Shown: positions 1-11,454 of the stretch, piece by piece | Layout: every line of letters begins with the position of its first letter | Numbering within the stretch: position 1 is the first letter of the stretch | From: Shinisaurus crocodilurus | Lineage: Eukaryota > Chordata > Lepidosauria > Squamata > Shinisauridae | Assembly (NCBI GenBank): GCA_021292165.1 | Contig: CM037876.1 | Location: forward strand, 37,868,575 to 37,932,574 | Direction: 5' to 3' | DNA: 64,000 nt | Made by a program: the position numbers and the translations under genes | The notes under the pieces: model-generated | The model's database searches: none | What the model saw: the letters and a program-made list of their open reading frames with translations, nothing else | What the model was told of the DNA's origin: nothing

Positions 1-780
1 CATGCACCTTTCCCACTGGATGATGCTAGGACCTGTTGTTATATAATATGACGTATGAAAAAAGGCAGGCAGAAAGTATATATATTTTTAAATAAATGAA
101 TGAAAAATATGATGGCATAAGATGAAGGCTTACAGTCTATATGATCTCTGCTTTTGGATACTGTTCATAGGTCAGGTTCTCAACTACATACTTACCAAGG
201 AGTATGTACAAGTATGCTAAAACCATACACATGCGCGTGCGCGCACACACACACCAGATTACTGCAGCCAGTATAAGAACCTGAATCTCCCATGTCGTAC
301 ATTAACTGTATACATTCTCTCGGGATTTGTATTAGTCCTTTCACCAGATAGAGAATGCCATTACCATGTTGACCATACTGAGGCTCAAACTACACCTTAT
401 GTGCAAACATTTGTAATTGTACCCTGATTACCCATCTGGAAAAGCTGTTTCCGGTGAATTGGGAGTACAGAGGTGGCAGGGGATGGGAGTGGGTGAGACT
501 TTCCCCACTTGCCTGTGGGATTTTAAATGTGTGTAAATGTAAAATTTGACCCCATAGCTATCTAAGAATCAAAGGTAGGACTTCAGGCTGAACAAGTACA
601 GGTTGAAGTTATACTTTAGACCTGAGATTTTGCTTTCGACAAAGTAAGTATTGCTCAAATCAGCTGTGTTATGTTTGATTAGGAATAGCCAGAGAGGAGT
701 GGAAGAGCACATGCTTGCAGTTCGCATGTGTCAAAGGTTTAAGTACTGGCATCATTGGTTAAGAGATCTCTAGGGACAGC
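1..780. other. No gene recognised; AT-rich unique-looking DNA
   Basis: I see no gene-like frame and no repeat I can name. A short alternating purine-pyrimidine run (cacatgcgcgtgcgcgcac followed by CA dinucleotides) lies near 230-254 and could adopt Z-DNA, but it is short. The stretch is probably intergenic or intronic. Confidence 0.4.
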
Positions 781-813
781 TATGGGAAAGACTTCTGCTT
801 TCCAGAGAGCATT

Positions 814-1212
814 GGAAGCTGCCCTCTACTGTTCCAGAGACCATCTAGCCCAGTATTGTCCACTGTGACTGGCAGCAGGTCTTTCCTATCACCTGCTATC
901 TGCTCCTTCCAACTCAGGGGTGGGCAACCTTTTCTCTGTTGAGGGCCACATTCCCCTGTGGGTAATCTGTCAGAGGATGCAAGTCAGTGGGTTACCCTTT
1001 TTTCCTCTCCCTTCCCACACAGCAGGCTGCCAGGAAGGGGACAGATTGCTCTGATGCAATGCAGAGGGCTTTCAAAATTAGTCCAAGGGCCGCGTAAAAT
1101 TAGGTCAAGGGCTACATGTAGCCCTAAGGCCACAAGTTGCCCACCCGTTTTAACTGTAGATGCCCGGGATTGAACCTGAGACTCTCTATATACAAAGCAT
1201 ATGCTCCGTAGG
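814..1212 (-). mobile_element. tRNA-headed SINE (family 2), split by a hAT element
   Basis: Read on the minus strand, 1212 down to 1148 carries the tRNA-like head, including a B-box-like sequence (complement of gggattgaacc). Positions 914 down to 814 carry the body, with the motif complementary to agtattgtccactgtgactggc and the tail complementary to ggaagctgcc. The same body and head occur at 7640, 12122, 23660 and 61205, which defines a family. The two halves are separated by a DNA transposon at 915-1147. The element is decayed. Confidence 0.72.
915..1147. mobile_element. hAT-type MITE nested in a SINE
   Basis: The ends are inverted: it opens CAGGGGTGGGCAAC and closes GTTGCCCACCCG. It is flanked by 8-bp repeats TTCCAACT (907-914) and TTTTAACT (1148-1155), which match at six of eight positions and have the length made by hAT transposases. 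It holds no transposase frame, so it is non-autonomous. The surrounding SINE reads through once this block is removed, which confirms the boundaries. Confidence 0.8.
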
Positions 1213-2525
1213 GTAGGGTAAGGTGGGTTGGGTTGTGCTAGTGGACTGACTTTGCATAAAGCAGCTCTTTGTTTGTATTTGTTGCATTTTTATCCCGCAA
1301 CCTTCAGCACATATACTGTGATAGCAGCGGTATTCCTCTTTGCTGTGGAGGTGTAGCTATTTCAAAAGGGAAGCATAAGAGTAGTGAAAGTGTTCAACAG
1401 CATCAGTAAAAAAAAATATTTACGTAGAAAGTGTGTCTGTGTGTAACAAAGACTCAATTGCTTCATTTCTGCCTGTGGTCATCGCCCCAAACAAGCTGCA
1501 ACAGTCATCAATAAGCCTGAGGATTAGGTTACTTTCTCTACATGTATATAAAAAAGGGCACCTGCATATCACAAAGGGGTGGGTGGGTGGGGGGTGGGAA
1601 ATGAGCAAAAGCAAGAAGTTGGGGGAGGGAGTATATGTATTTCCCAGAGAGAAACCTAATATGCAAACAAGTCCTAAGTTAGCTATGTCCCAGACAGTGT
1701 TAACAGAGAGAAGCTCTCTCTTCCCCATGCAGTTCTTTGTATCTCTGTCTGTGGCATCTTTGCCATGCCCAGTATCAGAAAGGTTAATGCCATAACCTGC
1801 ACTGGGTTTCTCATGCATTCTTTCTGGTTAAATATACTTATCTTTTTAATAGAGATCTGAAGGTTTAAATCAAAATGACTTGTAGGAAAAAAAGCATCTC
1901 AGACACTGATCTGATCAATCATAAGGTTGGGTCAGACAAAAGCAAACCTACGGTATTTTTTCTTCTCAACCAGACATACTTTTTGCACATGTAGAAAATA
2001 TACTGTTGGTGAATTTATTGTTTAGGAAACACAGGTGACAGTAGTTTGGATGAAAGGGAGGGTATGCATCAGCTATATCACAAATCTTGTGAATGGCTTA
2101 TAAACCGCATTCCACGGTGTAAATTAAAAGTTCCACAGAGAGGTTTGCCTGTTAATTTTACAGTAAGCGATTGAATGTGCTGTTTCAAAATCTGTGTAAA
2201 TTCTTCATTCCACTTCTCAGAAACAGCAGCAGCTGCAATTAAAAGATGGGGATGGGGTGGAATGGCCAGCATTTTAGCAACCTATCTTAAGAATCAATCC
2301 CACCCCCCACAACAGTAATTACAGGATAACCTTGGGGAAATGTAGCTGGTTCCTATGCACAACATTGTGATTAAAGCATCTATTGCAGTCTGTTAAATTA
2401 TCTTGTAGATGTTACTGCAGCACATGAGATGCTCTTCGTGTTTACCTTCTTTAATATTCTCAAGGCAGAAAAGGATAGCAAGTACCATCTTTTGGAGGTT
2501 TATTTCGTGGGGTAGTGGAAACTGA
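1213..2525. other. No gene recognised
   Basis: Small ORFs on both strands (for example 1420-1818 minus and 1433-1795 plus, which overlap each other) have no recognisable motif, and two overlapping opposite frames argue for chance. A G-rich run (gggtgggtgggtggggggtggg) near 1576-1597 is the only compositional feature. Confidence 0.35.
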
Positions 2526-2527
2526 AC

Positions 2528-2759
2528 GGGTGTGGTGTAGTGGTTAGAGAGTTGGACTTGAACTCAGGAGATCTAGGTTCAAATCCCCACTTGGCCAAGA
2601 AGCTCACTGGGTGACTTTGGGCCAGTCACTGACTCTCAGCCTCACCTACCTCACAGGGTTGTTGTGAGGATAAAATGGAGAGGAGGTGAATTATGTAAGC
2701 TGCCTTGGGTTCCCTGGAGGAAAAAAATGTGGGATATAAAATGTAATAATAAATAAATT
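2528..2759 (+). mobile_element. CORE-SINE / MIR-like tRNA-derived SINE (family 1)
   Basis: An A-box-like tggtgtagtgg and a B-box-like ggttcaaatcc mark the tRNA-derived pol III promoter. A CORE-type middle follows (gggtgactttgggccagtcac, then cctacctcacagggttgttg). It ends in gggatataaaatg and an (AATAA)n tail of the kind seen on L2-mobilised SINEs. Other copies are at 25328, 51385 and 63256. The full length is about 230-250 bp. The family name is inferred from the layout; the exact subfamily is not known to me. Confidence 0.85.
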
Positions 2760-5530
2760 GTATTTGATAATGGTGGTAAGAAATATATGATGCTTAATCT
2801 ATACAATATATTCACAGGGCAGATCTTCACCTGTTTTAAATAAGCGTGGTTTCATTGCTTCAGGGACTGTAGTTACAGGAGCAATTGACAACTCAGTGCC
2901 AAAACAATAGAAGCCAGAGTAGTTTGGATATTTCTTGGTTGGTTTGATCATGCTGGTATGGATAGTTTAAACAGGTGAAGGGAAGCTACCTGAACTAAGT
3001 CTGGCACCTGTTTCCTTCACTTCTAAGAAGTGATCAATGCTGCCAAAGGTGAAATGAACTTTGAGGAAGTGTAGTGCAGGAATATGGAATGTGGGAAGTA
3101 GTTCTATCGCAGTAGCCATTTATATCCTAGCTCTTGAGTGAATCTGCATTGCTCAGCACCAAGCTATACATTACATTGCAAATCCATGTATCAAACCCCC
3201 ACATGATCGCATTGCAAAGCAATTTGCATCCTAGAATGTGTGGAGCTTAAGCTTCCCCTTACAGTCACTTTCCCCCGAATTTCCTCCACCCAGTGCTTAC
3301 CCTGACCACTGTTCCTGTCAGGGATGGATGGACCATGAGCTGCAGTTTGGAGCAAGACAGGAGCTGTGACTCAGGAGTCAGGACAGAGGAGTGATCAGGC
3401 TCAGTGGGCAAACCAGAAGGCAGGACCAGAGAGCATGGTCAGAACTCAAGCAGACCTTGTTGCTGAACCAAAGTTCCACTGGGTCAGGAAGCCTGCCCAG
3501 GAGGAGGAGTCAATGGCCAGCCTGAGTGGAGTCAGTTCATAAGGTTCTTCACTGAGAAACTGCAGTGACACAGCTTACCACATGGGGCAGTGGTCAGCAG
3601 TTCTTGACCTGTATTTACGTGCCTTGCATGGGTCTGAAACATCACGGGGTTAAAAGGTAATAGAGAAGAAGTTTCAGGGAGAAAGTGATCAGCAGTGAAA
3701 GGGTTAACCTAATTACTCTACCCCCCCCTCCTGGACCTTCCTCTGATGCAAATTACCCTTTCCCAAATTACCCTTGCAATACAGAAGGGGCCATCAGGGC
3801 TTAATTAAATGTGCCTGTAGTGTGATATATTTTTTGCTCTTCAGTGCTTTTTCTGGATATAGGTCAGATTTTCTGGAGTAGGACATTTGAAACCATTTGT
3901 GACTTATTTCTGGGTCTTACCCTGATTATTATTTAGTTATTTTGTTTAGTACTTTGTTCTCCTCCCCCAATACCTGACATTTTAAAAATGTCTCTGTCTT
4001 AATAATCAACAATTTGGAAGTCAAGTGACAAAGGTGGGTGATGGTTCCTTGCTTCTAGGGTTTCTAGCCACAATCATCCTAGTAACAATTGGTAGATTGC
4101 TCTTCAATGGCAAGGTATGTCAGTTGAACCATTTCTCTTGTATATCTTGATAACTTTACATGGGGTGAAGTTATATATCAGAAAAATCTCTCTAATTAGC
4201 AACATGTTTATCAATGCATTTATGGTGAATATACAGCCATAATCAAACCATGTTGGAAGAATATATATCAATGATTTTATCCATTAGCAACTGTGCTTCT
4301 CATTTCACTGTACCCTGTCCCTTTTCTTGCATTAACTCTCATCTTCCAAAATCATCAATGGATGCATTAATCCATTCCTAGGGAAAGGACCATCCAAACA
4401 TTTATCTGTCATGGTGAGTCTGACACGACATCATAAATTGCTCACGCCATTGAAAAACAATAAACTGAACATGTTACAAGAGGAGCCAATGCCTTTCATT
4501 GGTATTGCCTCTTTCAAGATGACAGGAGACCTCAAGAGGCCTGAAAATTCTTAGTTGTACGAGTTTGTGACTAATAGGTGTTTTGATGTGACAAGAGCTA
4601 ACTGCCTAGGGAAATTGAAGCATCTTTAAGCGCAAAACCCTTTGTGTCTCATTCTTCTCTAGGTTATTGTTGTGAGGTCTGCAGGGGCCTCTTTTACAGT
4701 TTGCATTTACAGACAATATGCGATCAGCAAGATCTCTGTAGTTTTACTGTCAGTATTGATCTGCTGTCATTCAGTTCTGTAGCTAATTTGCTTGTTAGCA
4801 GTTAGTTTTTAAAGTAAATTATCATTTGGGTTGGGTTTTTTTTAAGATGGCATGCTATAATTATTATATTGTTTAATCTAGGCAGAAAATAACTTCATAT
4901 GTCCACAAAATGTTGCTCAACTTTTAAGGCTTGGAAGGATAGCCATTCTAAATTAATGAACAAAATTCATGTTAGTGGATGGGGGATGGGATTACCATAC
5001 AAATTTCAAATAGGCCTTTAGAAATACTCAGATTCTGATTTTGGATGTGCATGTTTATATCATAAAATGCAAATATCTCTAAATTAGAAATTAAACTGCA
5101 TGTTTTGAATTCTAATTTGAGTGAAGTTTCAGATTAGGGCAGGGATTTCAGCTTCTGGTGTATTATACTAGCTCAAGTTTTGGCAAGATGATTTGTCAGG
5201 CTTTGTTTTTTCTTGAAATTCAAAAACCATCAAATGTTTTGAGACTGAACTCATATATAATAGATTGAGTAATTTTTGAGAAAGAAATGAAACATTTTGA
5301 TGGGCTTTGGTGTGATTTGCCAGGCACTCCAGTATTCCAAGCTTCAGTGATATGAATCTAGGAAGGGATGTTCTCACTAAATTTTGAATTTGAAAGTATT
5401 CCAGGCCCCCTCTGGAATGTCCAGGTTTCCTTCTTTTTTTATTTTTTAAATGAAAGTAAGACTTCAGCCTATGTACTTGTGACAATATAAGAAAAAGTGT
5501 GCAGGCAGCATTCTACCTAATTTGCCACTA
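2760..5530. other. No gene recognised; mostly unique-looking DNA
   Basis: AT-rich sequence without a supported gene. The stretch 3311-3620 is purine-rich and contains reiterated cagga/cagag words like those at 5540-5947, and may be an old repeat that I cannot name. The minus-strand ORF at 5168-5485 (105 codons) shows no motif and is probably chance. Confidence 0.35.
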
Positions 5531-5539
5531 TGGGCTAAT

Positions 5540-5947
5540 GCAACAGGCAGCACAGTTTTTGTAAGGTCCAGGGCATGGGCAGCAGCAAGGGCTCAGGGCT
5601 GGAACGCCGGGGCCAAGGAGGATGGAGGCAGAGACAGGCAGCAGGCCCAAGGGTCAGCACGGGCTCCAGGCAGCAGAGTCCAAGCAGGGGCCAGAGGCAG
5701 AAGGCAGGTCAAGCAGAGTCCAGGCAAGGGTCAGAGGCAGGAAGACAAGTCCAAAGTACAAACAGGGTTCAAGCACATACCAGGCAGAGCAAGGGCCAGA
5801 GGCAGGAGCGTCGGTCAGGATCGGTCACGGGTCGAGCACCAGGCACGGCGCAAGGTTGTTCTCTGGGACCGGGAACCAGCTGCAGACAACACTGAGGTTA
5901 GTGTTGCTGTGGCAAAGGTTGTAGGCAAACTGCAGCCCTTATGTAGG
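5540..5947. repeat. Purine-rich imperfect tandem repeat region
   Basis: Words such as gtccaggcaagggtcagagg recur at roughly 25-35 bp spacing. All three plus-strand frames stay open here, which is expected of a stop-poor repeat and is not evidence of a gene. GC content is well above the flanks. The block ends where the duplicated segment at 5948 begins, and similar GC-rich sequence resumes at 6358-6515, so the duplicated segment may have inserted into it. Confidence 0.5.
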
Positions 5948-6357
5948 CAAAGCCTCTGCTTCAGTCTATTGGCCATGAACATTTAGGTTTTGTTTGCTGC
6001 TAAGGTTTAGTGAGGGTGCTACTGAGCCAAGGCAAAGTGAAGCAGAAAGGAGCAACCCTGGACAGAAGGACAAGACACAATTGTCCAGTGTGCAGGTTCC
6101 TAAATTTCCATACTTAATCTTGCAAAATGCCATGGGGGCTACTCATGAGAAAGTCTCTATATATGGAAATATTTTAAATATATAGTGTTCTCTCTATAGG
6201 TGAAAAAGGAAAGCATTTGAAATATATATTGTGCAACAAAGGGATGCAAGGCCCGGTTATAAGAATGATACAGTTTACTCTATTTAGTTGTAAATTAACA
6301 TAGTTTAATGGTCAGATTGACACATTGCTTAGGAAATATATGAAGAAGTATCAATGG
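5948..6357. repeat. 0.41 kb duplicated segment, copy 1
   Basis: This segment matches 8917-9323 almost base for base, from caaagcctctgcttcag to agaagtatcaatgg. The differences I see are a small indel/substitution (aaatatatagtg against aaaggatg), one substitution (gtaaatta against gtacatta) and a one-base indel (cacattgc against caccattgc). Flanking sequence differs completely. I do not recognise the family. It encodes nothing convincing; the short ORF it contains is shared only because the DNA is duplicated. Confidence 0.85.
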
Positions 6358-6559
6358 CTGCTTCCAGCTGGGCTGCATTAGCTGGCCTGAAAGCAGCCAG
6401 GAGCAGGAGGCTACACCCTGCGAGTGCTTACAACCCCTGGGCTCGCTCCTGCAGGGAGGTAGTGTTGCCACCAGGTGGCGCTGTGACGCTACCCTGGCGG
6501 AGCGGATCCTGACAGTTTCTTGGACTCCCAGTTACAACATCAGAAAATCACTCTGACCT

Positions 6560-6946
6560 CATAGCTGGGGATCTGCACTCAGATCCACCTCCCCCCACTT
6601 CGCAGCTGATGCAGCTAGAACTGCGCTGGCTGACTGCTTCTCCACGTCGTAAGAGTGACCTCGGAGTAGGGCTTTTGGGGGTGTTCTCCAGGGATTTGGG
6701 AGGGGAGGAGACCGGCACCGCCAAGATACGAGGTACCCTGGTGGTGGTTCAGCCTCCTTCCCTCCCTCTCCAAAAAGCCGCACTTAGATGGCTGAAATTG
6801 GCCGTCTAAGTGCTTTGCAGGGCAGGAGGACAACAGAAGTGACCTTCGCCTTCGTGCTCCTCCCACCCTGTATAGGAGGCCCATAATCCTCTGAGTTCGG
6901 AGGGTTATGGGCATCCTGATTGGATTGCGCCCTAAATAACTTTAAA
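6560..6946. mobile_element. MITE-like element ending in gattgcgccctaaa
   Basis: The right end (atcctgattggattgcgccctaaa, here in part) closely resembles the end of the segment at 63510-63742 (catccccattggattgcaccctaaa, in part). Both contain ttccctccct, then agatggctgaaat, then gcagggcaggagga. The inverted counterpart agggtgcaatcctat opens the block at 54911. This is therefore a dispersed family with inverted ends and no coding capacity. The left boundary is approximate. Confidence 0.55.
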
Positions 6947-7480
6947 TGTCCCAGAGTACCTGTATTTATGTTCTGGTTGTTCTGCAATGTTTCCTTACTG
7001 CATCAGTCCCCCTCATCACAAAATGTCTGACCTGTGATACTTTGATAGCCGGATGAAAGAAAGGGTACGTTAACACAAGTTCTCTTCTATATTTCACTTC
7101 TCTGGCAGAATCCACTGTGAATTCTGGACAGTTCAAGACTCAAGGGTTTAGAATGGTGAACACCCTGAGGTATCTCAGGGTCCCTTCTAGTAATGACTGG
7201 GCTTTTTTTAAGCATATCCCTATATGGCTTGGTATCCCTCAGGGACACCTGTTGACTACTTTTCTTACTATCTTAGAGCTTCTCAGTTTGGGTGTGGTGA
7301 TTCTTTCTGATCTCCCTCTGACCTCCTTCATAATATAAGGACTGAGAACAGCATGGAATTTGACTGCTCGGATTCTTGGAGTCAAGGTGGGATCATCAAG
7401 ACAAGGTAGAAAACAGACAAGGTAGACAAGGTAGAAAAATACATCTCACTTAGGGTTTTGTATAGCTTGTATTGTGTGTG
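6947..7480. other. No gene recognised
   Basis: AT-rich sequence with no motif I can support. A short direct repeat (acaaggtagaaaa and acaaggtagacaag) lies near 7400-7437. Confidence 0.35.
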
Positions 7481-7488
7481 CATTAACT

Positions 7489-7616
7489 CAGGGGTGGACA
7501 GAAAGAAGATCTCCAGATGTTTTCTACTTCAACTCCCAGCATTCTTGACCATTGGCCATGCTGGCAGGGGCTTCTTGGAGTTGAATTCCAAAACATCTAC
7601 CTTCTGCCAACCCCTG
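7489..7616. mobile_element. Small palindromic hAT-type MITE
   Basis: It opens CAGGGGTGG and closes CCAACCCCTG. The interior is self-complementary around cagcattcttgaccattgg. The flanks CATTAACT (7481-7488) and CATTTGCT (7617-7624) form an 8-bp duplication matching at six positions. Relatives with the same interior (aactcccatcatcccc/ggccatgctggctggg type) are at 33453 and 52223. Confidence 0.75.
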
Positions 7617-7639
7617 CATTTGCTAACTAGGGGATAATC

Positions 7640-7735
7640 CCACAGTGCCTTTAGACCCTTTTAGTTGGAGATACCAAGGATTAAACCTGGGATCATTTGT
7701 ATGCAAAGTATGTGCACCACTTTGGCTCTGTAAAT
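7640..7735 (-). mobile_element. tRNA-headed SINE (family 2), 5' fragment
   Basis: The minus strand carries the tRNA-like head, seen on the plus strand as gttggagataccaaggatta, then cctgggatcatttgtatgc, then aaagtatgtgcacca. It matches the heads at 1148-1212, 12240-12297 and 23790-23868. Only the head region is clear, and it is diverged. Confidence 0.6.
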
Positions 7736-7859
7736 AGGGGAGATTCAAAAAGCCTCCCCAGTATGTACTTCCATGTATGAGGCCCTCAGAAGCTGCACTA
7801 ATATCAGCTAATGGTAACGTGGTACCCGCAGGTTCCAGCATGCCTCCAGGACTTTTCGT

Positions 7860-8128
7860 GGCACCCACCAAGGTGCCCTACCCCTCCCACTTTTTTTTAA
7901 CTGACACATTTTCTTACCAGCAGCTGGGACTGCTGTGAAAAAGGTTTCTGTTGGTGCTGAAAACTTTGGGTTCAAAGGAGAAAGAAATTTACTGGGTTGG
8001 GGCTCAGATCCCACTTCTGCCTTGTACTCAGTCTTTTGGGCAGGTTCCCATGGCAGCCATTTTGTGGTGGTGTCCAGGTTTTCAAATTGTCAAATGTGCC
8101 CAAGGCCCAAAAAGGTTGTCTACCCCTG
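7860..8128. mobile_element. hAT-type repeat fragment, related to 24002-24700
   Basis: It ends gttgtctacccctg, the usual hAT terminal pattern. Its interior (ccttgtactcagtcttttgggcagg, in part, and atggcagccattttgtgg) is the reverse complement of the interior near 24100-24215. The start is not clear. Confidence 0.5.
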
Positions 8129-8299
8129 CTAAAAACAGTAGGAGGGTATCCAGGGATGGGTTAGATTCAAATGAGAAATATTGCCTTTCCGTCTTTTTGG
8201 AAAGTAAACTGACCCTTAAAAACAAACAACAACCCCCCTACTTTATCCCAACAGCCACTCCTAGCCAGCAGAGCTAGGAAGAGGCCAGACTGATTTAGA

Positions 8300-8916
8300 G
8301 CAGACAACTATGTTGTGTTTGGATAAAAATCAATGATTTTTACAAACTCATTTGATCATTTCTCAGACATGAATATTTACACTCTTCCTACTAAACATAG
8401 GCATTTCATTTTCACCTTAGAAAATAAACTGCTTTCATCTGCCCAGTAACTATTAGAACTTGCTTCAGTCCAGGGGTGATGCTAGGTACTGAAAAGATCC
8501 AGGGTTCAGGCCCACAGGACAAAAAAAAGAAAAGCTAATTTGCATATGCTCTAAAGTCTGCGTGTGTGTGTGTTTAAAGGACCCACTCTCCTAAAGACAC
8601 CCCTACTTAAAAAAAAAAAAAGAAATATATGGACAGGGGAGAAGAGAACATTTGATTTCAGAAAAAAACCTCAGGCAAAAAGATTCGGGGGGGGGGGCAG
8701 CAGGAGATGAAGCACATGTGGGCAAAAAGCCAGCTAACCCAGCCAGATCAGATGCAACAGAGATGATCAGGGGCCCTGTACCTTTATTTCAGCAAGTGCC
8801 CATGGACAGCAGGGTGGTGGGGCAGGTGTACTCCCAGATATTCAGGGCTCCAGATGAAAGATTCGGGGCTCCAGATGAAAGATTCGGGGCTCCAGCCCTA
8901 GTGGGCCTCTCCCTAA
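8300..8916. repeat. Mixed repeat sequence with a short 21-bp tandem
   Basis: A segment around 8320-8345 (ataaaaatcaatgattttta) and one around 9330-9385 (gatttaaatcaatcc) look like two arms of a dispersed AT-rich element bracketing the duplicated segment. At 8843-8893 the unit gggctccagatgaaagattcg is repeated three times, the last copy partial. There are also poly-A (8608-8621) and poly-G (8685-8697) tracts. Confidence 0.4.
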
Positions 8917-9323
8917 CAAAGCCTCTGCTTCAGTCTATTGGCCATGAACATTTAGGTTTTGTTTGCTGCTAAGGTTTAGTGAGGGTGCTACTGAGCCAAG
9001 GCAAAGTGAAGCAGAAAGGAGCAACCCTGGACAGAAGGACAAGACACAATTGTCCAGTGTGCAGGTTCCTAAATTTCCATACTTAATCTTGCAAAATGCC
9101 ATGGGGGCTACTCATGAGAAAGTCTCTATATATGGAAATATTTTAAAGGATGTTCTCTCTATAGGTGAAAAAGGAAAGCATTTGAAATATATATTGTGCA
9201 ACAAAGGGATGCAAGGCCCGGTTATAAGAATGATACAGTTTACTCTATTTAGTTGTACATTAACATAGTTTAATGGTCAGATTGACACCATTGCTTAGGA
9301 AATATATGAAGAAGTATCAATGG
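8917..9323. repeat. 0.41 kb duplicated segment, copy 2
   Basis: Near-identical partner of 5948-6357 in the same orientation; see that entry for the differences. The left flank here (tctccctaa) and right flank (gaaacttg) do not match the flanks of copy 1, so the unit is bounded. This fits a recent transposition or segment duplication better than an old tandem. Confidence 0.85.
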
Positions 9324-9450
9324 GAAACTTGTTTTAAATCACTGATGTAAATTGCCTTGATTTAAATCAATCCAAACTGGTTGCACTTTGAGTAAAACCA
9401 GTTTTATCTGAAGACCATCTGCAGCTTAATCAATCTGAAATGAAACACTA

Positions 9451-10080
9451 TTCTAAGGACATAATATGGTACCAGGTTTTGGATGCCAAAGAAAAATTTG
9501 ATTCAGAGAGCAAGAGATTGCTGAGTGTGAATTGCTAGACCATGAAACCAACCAACAAACAAAAATCTTCTTGTACGTTGTACCTGAGCAGGATAAATGA
9601 GCATGTTAGGATAATAGATGGATTAACAATGTTCTTTCAAACATCCATGTGCTAAATTTAGGACTCCAAGCAAACACAAAAAGCAAACTGCCCTACTGTG
9701 GAACACCTTTCCTTTGCGGACTTACCATTACCCAAGTCCAACATTCTTCAGGAGGAGTGTCAGATTTTCATTTGGCTTTTGGTCACAAGGGAGTTATGAG
9801 GGTTGTGAACATCCTTTTGTAGGTTTCATCTGTTATGTATTATGTTATATGGAATGAATGAGATGAAATACAAATAAATAAAAGTGCAATGCCTATTCAC
9901 TGTTCCTCTACTGGGTGCATCAGTGAAGTTTCCCTCTCTGCCTGGCTAATAAAGAGAAATCATTTTAAACACGGCTGGTCATTAGGTTGTTGGGAAATCA
10001 ATAAAGATTCTCCTCTTTTGTAGATCAGATTTAGAAAGAATTAAAACTGAAACCTGCATAATGACTTTTTAAATCTCCCA
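9451..10080. other. No gene recognised
   Basis: AT-rich unique-looking sequence. I see no repeat family and no credible frame. Confidence 0.3.
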
Positions 10081-10810
10081 ACAGCTAGTGTGTGCTGATT
10101 TATTATTTATTTATCTGTTTATTGGGCAATTTGTTTATTTATTTAGGAATAGAGCGTAGCCTGAGCTGCATCAATGGGAAGAGTTAATCATTGCTTTATT
10201 AATGCCATATTCTGCAGCACAGGCAAAACAGTGGCTGAAGTAGCATGTGATATTAAAATCACTTGTAAAACTTAATGGAACAAGTGTTTTACATATTTCG
10301 TTAAAGATATATTAATCTCATCTCACAGGAGCTGTCAGTGTTACAACTAACCCCGGAGCTGTAAAATGAGCTGTAAAATGGATTTGATGTTAGAATATTA
10401 TAAGTTCTGTCATTATGGTAAGATTAACGATACAGCCTGATGATCGTCTATTGCTCTTAGTGATGCAGCGATGTCTAATACAAGAACTGCTTAATAATTA
10501 TAGCTGACTTAGTAGAAATAAAAGGGCATGAAAGGGGCACACTGGAATAATTATGAGTAATGGAGAGACAAATGCTTTGAGCAAGGTAATAGGGAAATGA
10601 CAATTTCATGGGGACTGATTGTTGAAAGGGTTAAGTCCCAAATAAGTTTGCAGCTTTAATGCTGGAATAAAGTTATAATTTATTTTTGTTCAGCTGAATT
10701 ATAAACCAGAGATTTGCTTGATATGTGAGATTTGTCTTTAGGCTCTGTGCAAGCCATTGCTGAGGGCTGCATGTAAGCCACACTGTTAGCTGTGTCCTCG
10801 GGATGTTTAC
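10081..10810. promoter_or_regulatory. Candidate conserved non-coding element
   Basis: About 0.7 kb free of any repeat I recognise and rich in homeodomain-type TAAT/ATTA cores (for example tttattaatgcc, cttaataattatag, gaataattatgag), with a repeated ggagctgtaaaatgagctgta unit near 10355-10380. This texture of AT-rich, repeat-free, evenly mixed words is typical of vertebrate developmental enhancers. The call is an inference from texture only; I cannot align it to another species. Confidence 0.3.
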
Positions 10811-11185
10811 ATGCCCATTATAAAATCTGAAGGCAGATGCTCAGATCCACTGAAGGTAATCCATGCACGGATCTCCCACCATCCAGTTCCGATTCTCTCT
10901 GTGTGGTGGCGGGCGGGGAGACCACCAATTATCTGCTGGTGAAACTGAATCTAGGCATACCCTTTCTCCATCCTTTCCTGACAGAGCTGACAGCATTCAT
11001 CATTTGTTCAGTTGGGGAACGTTTCACTTAAAGAAGCAAGTATGCAGCCTACTCCTGTATGCACAGATTAGCTTGGGATATTTATTGGATTAGTTATGTT
11101 TTTTTGGTTTGGCATTGTCCACGCATTGATTATGTTGATTAACACTATCTCAATTTAAAAAAAAAAAAAAAATCCTGGAAAAAAA
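10811..11185. other. No gene recognised
   Basis: Two overlapping plus frames (10837-11031 and 10863-11093) lack motifs. An A-tract of about 17 bases lies at 11156-11172. Confidence 0.35.
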
Positions 11186-11189
11186 TGGT

Positions 11190-11446
11190 GTCCATAGTGG
11201 CTATGGCATGCCCAAACAGCCAAATTTAACTTGTTTGTTGCTACAGGTCACCAAAAGGGTTAAATTTAGCTTGCAAGCAAGCCAAATTTAACCTTTGTAG
11301 CACCGCAGACTGATGTGCTGCTGAATTTTGGGCGCAAACTGGCAATTTTGGCTTTTATGGGGGTCGCCCTGTAGCACCCTGCAGCCTGCACTGCAGGTCC
11401 AGCAGGTGAAAATGGCTCCCAGACCTCCGGAAGTTGCCCACCCCTG
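11190..11446. mobile_element. hAT-type MITE with one clear end
   Basis: The right end gttgcccacccctg is the complement of the CAGGGGTGGGCAAC terminus seen at 915 and closely related to that at 32198. The interior has the repeated words gccaaatttaac and ggttaaatttag. The left end is not resolved, and no matching 8-bp duplication for ttttaaaa (11447-11454) can be assigned with certainty. Confidence 0.55.
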
Positions 11447-11454
11447 TTTTAAAA

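Noticed and set aside
2528..2610. A tRNA gene at the SINE heads
   Set aside because: A- and B-box-like sequences exist but the sequence does not fold into a full tRNA and is followed by the SINE body and an L2-type tail in several copies.
5522..5986. 154-codon plus frame
   Set aside because: Two other frames are also open here. The sequence is a purine-rich imperfect tandem repeat with few stops.
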